Part shown: positions 59,701 to 64,000 of the stretch, piece by piece | Layout of the letters: each line of letters begins with the position of its first letter | Position numbering within the stretch: position 1 is the first letter of the stretch | The notes under the pieces: model-generated | What the model was told of the DNA's origin: nothing | The model's input: the letters and a program-made list of their open reading frames with translations, nothing else | The model's database searches: none | Made by a program: the position numbers and the translations under genes | Assembly: GCA_030267565.1 (NCBI GenBank) | Contig: BRXU01000020.1 | Span: 869,001-933,000 of the forward strand | From: Pleodorina starrii | Taxonomy: Eukaryota > Chlorophyta > Chlorophyceae > Chlamydomonadales > Volvocaceae | DNA: 64,000 nt | Reading direction: 5' to 3'

Positions 59701-60381
59701 CTGCTGCTGCTGCTGCTCCGAGCGCAGCTGCTGCTGGTGCTGCTCGCGATGCGGGTGGTGATGGTGGTGATGACGGTGGTGATGGTGGTGACCGCCTTGC
59801 AGTGTGTGCTGTTCCACCTGCGGTGGCGGCGGCGGTCGCTGGCATCCGCACCAGCTGTCGGCCTGCGGCGGCTGGTCTGGCGGGTTCTGGAGCCGGTGCG
59901 GGTGCCGATGGCTCGACGGTGGTGGCAGTGCTGCCGCCCGCTGCGCCTCAGCAGAGCACAGCAGCGCAACGGACGCTGCCTCCGCGAGCGCCGCCTCACG
60001 AGCGGCAGCGACCCCAGCAGCCCCGGCCCCGGCCCCAGCCCCGGCTGCGGCCCTAGCCCCGGCTGCGGCAGCGGCGCCATCCCAGCCTCGGACGAGGTGG
60101 CGGTCACGAGGGCTGTCCGCCCCGGCATAAGGCCCCGGTGCGTCGCCAGCGTCGACAAAGGACGACGACGCACATGACAGCGACGCCTCCGGCTGCTGCT
60201 GCTGCGGCGGCGGTGGCCACCGCGGCGATGGCCACGTGTCAGCGGGCGGCGGGTGCTGCTGCGGGAAGAGCGGCCCCGGCCCCGGCGGCGGCGGCAGCGG
60301 CGGCGGCGGTAGGTCGTATGGCGACCAGCGGCCCTCTAGCCACGCGGGCAGCTGCCCAAGGCGGGGCGAGGAGGCGATCAT
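56776..60381 (-). CDS. large Gln/Ala-rich coiled-coil protein, intronless
   Basis: One uninterrupted frame of 1,201 residues from ATG at 60381 to TAG at 56776. The N-terminal third is Pro/Gln/His low complexity. The middle has many degenerate helical repeats of about 30 residues with the pattern AAVAEAAxAxREAxRRRQ, strongly predicted as coiled coil. The C-terminal 90 residues are almost only Gln and Glu. A short ordered piece (RVAVLERRLSVMQRRLASKERTFVSAMA region) precedes the tail and looks like a further coiled coil. No enzyme domain is seen. Length, regular repeats and lack of stops argue for a real gene, though GC-rich triplet-repeat DNA can keep frames open by chance. Function unknown; a structural or scaffold role is inference. 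Confidence 0.6.
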   Translation of the reverse strand: MIASSPRLGQLPAWLEGRWSPYDLPPPPLPPPPGPGPLFPQQHPPPADTWPSPRWPPPPQQQQPEASLSCASSSFVDAGDAPGPYAGADSPRDRHLVRGWDGAAAAAGARAAAGAGAGAGAAGVAAAREAALAEAASVALLCSAEAQRAAALPPPSSHRHPHRLQNPPDQPPQADSWCGCQRPPPPPQVEQHTLQGGHHHHHRHHHHHHPHREQHQQQLRSEQQQQQQLLLHHQCPAAPAPLPLRQPQPPTPSPTPSSPQAPRPLPQQPYWQPQQQQQQQPPQQLLYPPQPRNLRQPHPVQQQQHQQQRRQPDPAVKTAEAAAAAAAPPAPSPVAAAAPAEASKPRTPRAAAPSFRPQSPARTPSREGPRATPRVAPSPSSPPSSSSQQAGFGWSADPAHPQKGPMNPVLPTGPSPTAVAVAAMVDARAALAFAAAGRGPSRALAAAVTGTAAALQGDDADICYESNVRQQLCPPYPPQLQQQQQLLQREQQQRERHHKHHEQQQQPPYQVRLAAVEAVAAVREGVLLRRAQICEAAAALRDEQHRRQLAVAEAAAALREAGLADRLAAAQQAAATREAEHRRQLQAVYDAAMAAEMEYQCVQRTAAAACGGGGGEWERRQCWTAEAAQLAAVGERQERHLSAAAAEAVAMLEAQRRRHAAVAEAAGEARRRRDAAGAQAAAVAEAAIAARRSREEAVAAEAEWLARRRRQQQADVANRAAALGELEWRRQAEVAEAVAGAREAERRRQAGAAALAGDWLELRQRQRAAVSEQAAALARLEHQQRLELLQLQQQQQQAKRQLQRVQQKQEAEEAEKQWQQSRRLAAGGPVETAVVVGTCGEGPQEDGWLLLRATLPTPSVAPALPAEADGPGPAGRWDREGPPLTRTRTLQPAEAAERLTLLFRSGGGDGDGGDGGAGVATAARAALSAAAAETAGVAGGSAVAAGPAVRQERWLAEPAVAVAVAGAAKPGPAAAVAEAAAALVDSRGEVQEEKDKEEDKEEEEAVTTVVEGCGTVLAAPAVTVMSTAATAEERVAVLERRLSVMQRRLASKERTFVSAMALIAQSGLLELAAAAQKAAAAAATVAAPLQKEPAAAVAVQWPQPPAAPAPAPPELAMLQIGPEALEQLRQLQEMQATQQQQSKQQEQQQEQEQQQEQQQQQEQEQQQQQQQEQEQQQEQQQQQEQQQEQEQQQQQEQELQR

Positions 60382-63300
60382 GAGGGCGAGGCGAGGCGGA
60401 CGATGAGGGGATCGATGTCGCTGCGTTAACGGGAATGGAGCGGGCGCGGGTGCCGGGGCGGGTGGCTCGGCTGCGCGCGAGGCAGGGCGAGGGGATCATG
60501 TGGGGGAGGTGGAGCAGCGGATCGATGTCGCGGCGGTTGCTTCATTCGGCACCGGCACTGCTGCTGTTGGCGGTCTGCGCGTGTGACGGGCTTCCCGCAC
60601 GGGCTTCCCGCACGGCCTCGACGATGGGCGACCGACCCACACTGCCCCGCCGAAGGGAGACCGACCCACACTGCCCCGCCGAAGGGCAGTGGGCGGATGG
60701 ATGTGACTCCCGGCGGGCGCAACTGCCTGCGAAGCAAGCAACGAAGCGCGGTCCGGCACCGTGGCCGTGGTGAGAGGGTGGTTAATCATTGCGATGGTTT
60801 GAGATCGGTGGGGCCGGTGCATGGCGTGGGGCAGGAGGAGGAGGAGGAGGAGGAGGAGGAGGAGGAGGAGGAGGGACGCTTGGCTTCGCCCACGCCGGCG
60901 ACTTGTTTGCTTGTCGAGGTTGAATTCGGCGTCTGTGGCGCGTGCAGCGTGCGGGGGATGTTTGACCGGGAGCATGTGGCTGGAGACTTGAACGAGACTG
61001 GCGCGAGTGGTTCTCCAAGGGCACAGAGCGGAGGGATTGGCCGGTTGGGTTTAAAAGGGGCAGGTGGGGTGTAGATGGGGTCTGGCTGCAAGCGGGGGAG
61101 ACTCTGTCAGCAGCGCCTCCTCCACGTACAGGTACTTCCGGCGACAAATGCCGACAAGACCCACCGAACCTCTGCCATTCCAGTTATATCTAAGCCATTA
61201 CAGTTATATCTAATGTGTTGCGTGGGTTCACTGGTCAACTCCGGCGGCGTGCGCCTGTGCCGATGGAAGGACTACAGATCGTCCTTTGCACCCCGCTCTC
61301 CAAAATCACTCGAATGCAAGCATCAAATCACCAGAATTAAAGCTCAACCCACCGTTGGCTCCCAGCCCGAACAACCACGGGGGCGTCGCGGGGCGTCGGA
61401 CTGCAGTTGGCCCTCCAAGTTGCGTTTTGCCCAATCAGCGTGCAGCGTGTAGCTACTAGGCAATATGGGCGAGGGTCCGCGATTACGCTGTGGAGCTTTA
61501 CGCCGTCCTGAACCTAACCGTTGACAAGCTTGGGTGGCGAAACCAGGAGCTGAACCTCAATATTAAATGTAGATCACATGTCTCATAGAAAGTAAAAACT
61601 CAAAACTTTAATAGGGTGCCTGTCTTGCTTGCTTTCTTTGCAGTTGGTTAAAGTCGGCAACAGTACGACTATTCAAAACGAAGTGGCAGCGTGGCACGAT
61701 CAGTGGTCGACCTGTCGGCAAACGCTTGATATCTGTTAAAAGCCTGACTAATTTTGCTCCAGTTTTTGTAACGGTGTTAACTGGCGCCTCTGGCGTGCCC
61801 TTACGCTGTCCCCTGCGAGCGGCCGCCTGCAAAGATGACTAATACAACCAACCAAACCATCCACTTGGACTCCTCACGCGGACAGTGCCTGGAACACCGG
61901 GGTGCGGCCCCCCCACACCGGCAATTGTAGGACGGCTTAGAAGGGGGAGATCGTTGCATGCGTGCGCTGTGGGCTTTGTTTGCACTTGAATCCCATCCTC
62001 CGGTTCCTCCCCGTCCATGCCTCGACATACTTGATCTATCGAGTGTGAACCCTGATGGACCCCGCTTGGCCCTGATGTATGTGCCGATCCCGTGTTCCCA
62101 TCTGCCGTTACCCGGGCGACCCGAACACACATGCTATCGTACCATCGAGCCGCGAGTACCGTGCAGCCCTTTGCAGCCGTATCGGGATCCGGGACCTACG
62201 CCTATGCGGCGACAAATAAATGAAGGACGACTCCAAATGGATTAACTCAACGGAATGTGTTCTTACACCTAATACCTGCCGGACCTGGCCGGACCGTTTG
62301 CACGGCACCGCGATGATCTCATGTCTTCACTCCCAAAGAAGACGGACGGGCTTTGAATTTTTCAAAAAAAGCCTCAAAAGCAGCGAGGTTCTAATGGTAG
62401 TCCAAATGCATGCATGGGCGCGCGCACGTCCCAGTATTGCATCGTGTGCATCCTATACGGGCATGCAACCAATACATCTGCGGCAAACAACCCAATGCAA
62501 AAAAACATGACACAGGCAGCTAGCCTGACGATCGACAAGAACACACAAATGCTGGAATGCATGTGCGACACACCGACGGGCATGTAAACCGGAAGTGACC
62601 ATGCACAACGGCACAAGTGCTCTATCCGCGCGCGCACACACGCGCACCGACGCTGGATGGCACACGTCCGCTGCACACATCTACCGGTATCACTCGGCGT
62701 ACGGCATACGACATACGGCATACGGCGTACGGCATATGTCGACCTTGTGTTACGCACTCTACCCGCCGCAACTAAAAACCGAATTACACGCACGCACGGC
62801 AACGTACCGGTACACCCTGTCTCGGCTCGCTCCTCGCCGCAACGAACTCGACACACACACACACATATCGGCGATTACCTAAAACCTCGATACATGCATG
62901 CCACACGCACGCATTTCAGCAGCGCGCACGCACGCACGCAAACGCCGGCACAAGCACATGCGTGCACGGCGTAAGAACGAGCCGCTCCATCATCCTGTAT
63001 CCTGCTTGGCGCTCTTGGGCGGTGTAAGTGCGTACGACATGCATGTTGCTTTGTACGGGACGTACATCTATCCCTCCATCCATCTATTCGTTCCCTGTGT
63101 TCGCTCCCCCCTTATCATACCCATCCATCTGCCTGCTGTCAGCCCCACAACCGACAGCACACGCGCGCGCGTGCACGCAAACGTAGCGCGTGCGGTGAAA
63201 CGAATTCAGACTGGACCAGGTTATTAGCTTGGGAAGGGCGGGACCACTCGCCCACCCCGCCGCGCGCAATCCGGCGCGCCCCCCCGCCCATCACACAGAT

Positions 63301-63832
63301 ATACACACACATAACCTCATAAGAAACGGCGTATCCTTGGACGTACCTTCCGGGCGACCTTTGATACGGCGTGCCGTGCGTGCACTACTGCCGTGCGTAC
63401 GTGATGATCTAACCCTGCATGTGAATGGGCGCCCGATAGACATACCTACACACTCACTCCGCACGTTCATGAACACCGACACCTACCCGACACTTACACA
63501 CCCCTTACTTGGGCCCTCGATCGGCTCGTATGGGTTTTTCTGTTCATGAGAGGGGCACGCAACCTACCCCAACCATGTAACAAACGTACACACGCACACA
63601 CACATTGCTCAAAAGCACGCACGTCCAGCCAATCAAACAATGTAATAACGCACGCTGTCCTCATCACCCTCCTCGTCCTGATCCTCGTCCTGATCCTCGT
63701 CCTCTTCTGTCCTCTTCTGTCCTCTTCTGTCCTCATCACCCTCCTCGTCCTGATCCTCGTCCTGATCCTCGTCCTCTTCTGTCCTCTTCTGTCCTCTTCT
63801 TCCACCCATCAGTCCTCCATTCATCGCTACAG
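60382..63832. other. intergenic region, no gene supported
   Basis: A (GGA)n microsatellite lies at 60833-60874, a 20-bp tandem pair with CAGTTATATCTAA at about 61177-61214, an AT-richer island at 61440-61800, a GTAC/CATAC repeat cluster at 62700-62745 and AC-rich runs beyond 62800. A 74-codon minus-strand frame (61608-61832) in the AT-richer island was not recognised and is not called. Confidence 0.5.
63658..63801. repeat. 72-bp tandem duplication in a pyrimidine-rich tract
   Basis: Two copies (units starting about 63661 and 63733) of a CCTCGTCCTGATCCTCG / TCCTCTTCTG block. It sits just upstream of the splice acceptor at 63831-63832. Confidence 0.75.
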
Positions 63833-64000
63833 GTGCTCAACGCCCATGATATAGACGTCAGGGCCGACCGGCAGGCGAGGTGGCAAGGGCTGGCTGCCCT
63901 GCTGACCGGGCCGGGGGCTGCAGCGGCGGGCGTGACGGCGGCTGCTGCTGCTCGGGGGGCTGCTGGTTCGGCGGCGGCAGATGCGGCGGGCGTGACGGCG
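63833..64000 (+). CDS. probable exon of a gene continuing beyond the window
   Basis: After a pyrimidine tract and CTACAG acceptor, one frame is open for 56 codons to the window edge: VLNAHDIDVRADRQARWQGL followed by an Ala/Gly-rich stretch. The first 25 residues look like ordered protein. No upstream exon could be identified and no family is recognised. Confidence 0.4.
   Translation, partial: MLNAHDIDVRADRQARWQGLAALLTGPGAAAAGVTAAAAARGAAGSAAADAAGVTA

Noticed and set aside
62595..63549. Several frames of about 100 codons near the right end
   Set aside because: His/Thr/Arg-rich translations of ACAC and GCAC repeats, without coding character.

Overview
The window is nuclear DNA of a green alga, most likely a volvocine member of the Chlamydomonadales. 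It is GC-rich, its genes have many short GT-AG introns, TGTAA poly(A) signals follow stop codons, tRNA-Ala carries an intron, and introns contain CCCTAAAA telomere-type repeats. The protein families also fit: an LHCBM antenna protein, a lumenal PSA2-type zinc-finger protein, and a plant-type CCR4 with an N-terminal MYND-like finger. The exon structures given were rebuilt by hand from splice sites and reading phase; every intron listed keeps the frame.

Layout, left to right. 1-2454 (+): 3' part of a neutral sphingomyelinase gene. 3749-3921 (+): tRNA-Asn and intron-containing tRNA-Ala, five bases apart. 5715-7301 (+): a complete LHCBM gene in four exons. 8341-24594 (+): a large Ty3/Gypsy-type retrotransposon. 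It has identical 504-bp repeats, a split terminal-repeat layout and a very long polyprotein. Its coding region is interrupted by a 5'-truncated Dualen-like LINE (14260-19630, minus strand) flanked by a 99-bp target duplication. 25137-26709 (+): a small unrecognised four-exon gene. 28229-30400 (-): PSA2-like thylakoid-lumen protein, six exons. 30556-31045 (+): 3' relic of another LINE. 33233-39523 (-): CCR4 deadenylase, nine exons. 40468-53309 (+): SET1/ATXR7-class histone H3K4 methyltransferase, with one 6.4-kb exon and a 3.8-kb intron that holds a strong hairpin. 56776-60381 (-): a large glutamine-rich coiled-coil protein. 63833-64000 (+): probable first visible exon of a gene running off the window.

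The host genes are unrelated housekeeping and photosynthesis genes, as is usual for a eukaryotic chromosome. CCR4 and the SET gene are divergent and share a 944-bp upstream region.

The most unusual object is the retrotransposon. It combines a DDE integrase with split direct repeats (A1 - interior - B1 - A2 - B2), an arrangement usually associated with tyrosine-recombinase (PAT/DIRS) elements and with the Chlamydomonas element TOC1. Its pol region carries what looks like a DNMT3-type cytosine methyltransferase domain that has lost its catalytic motifs, a PHD finger, and a membrane-spanning segment.
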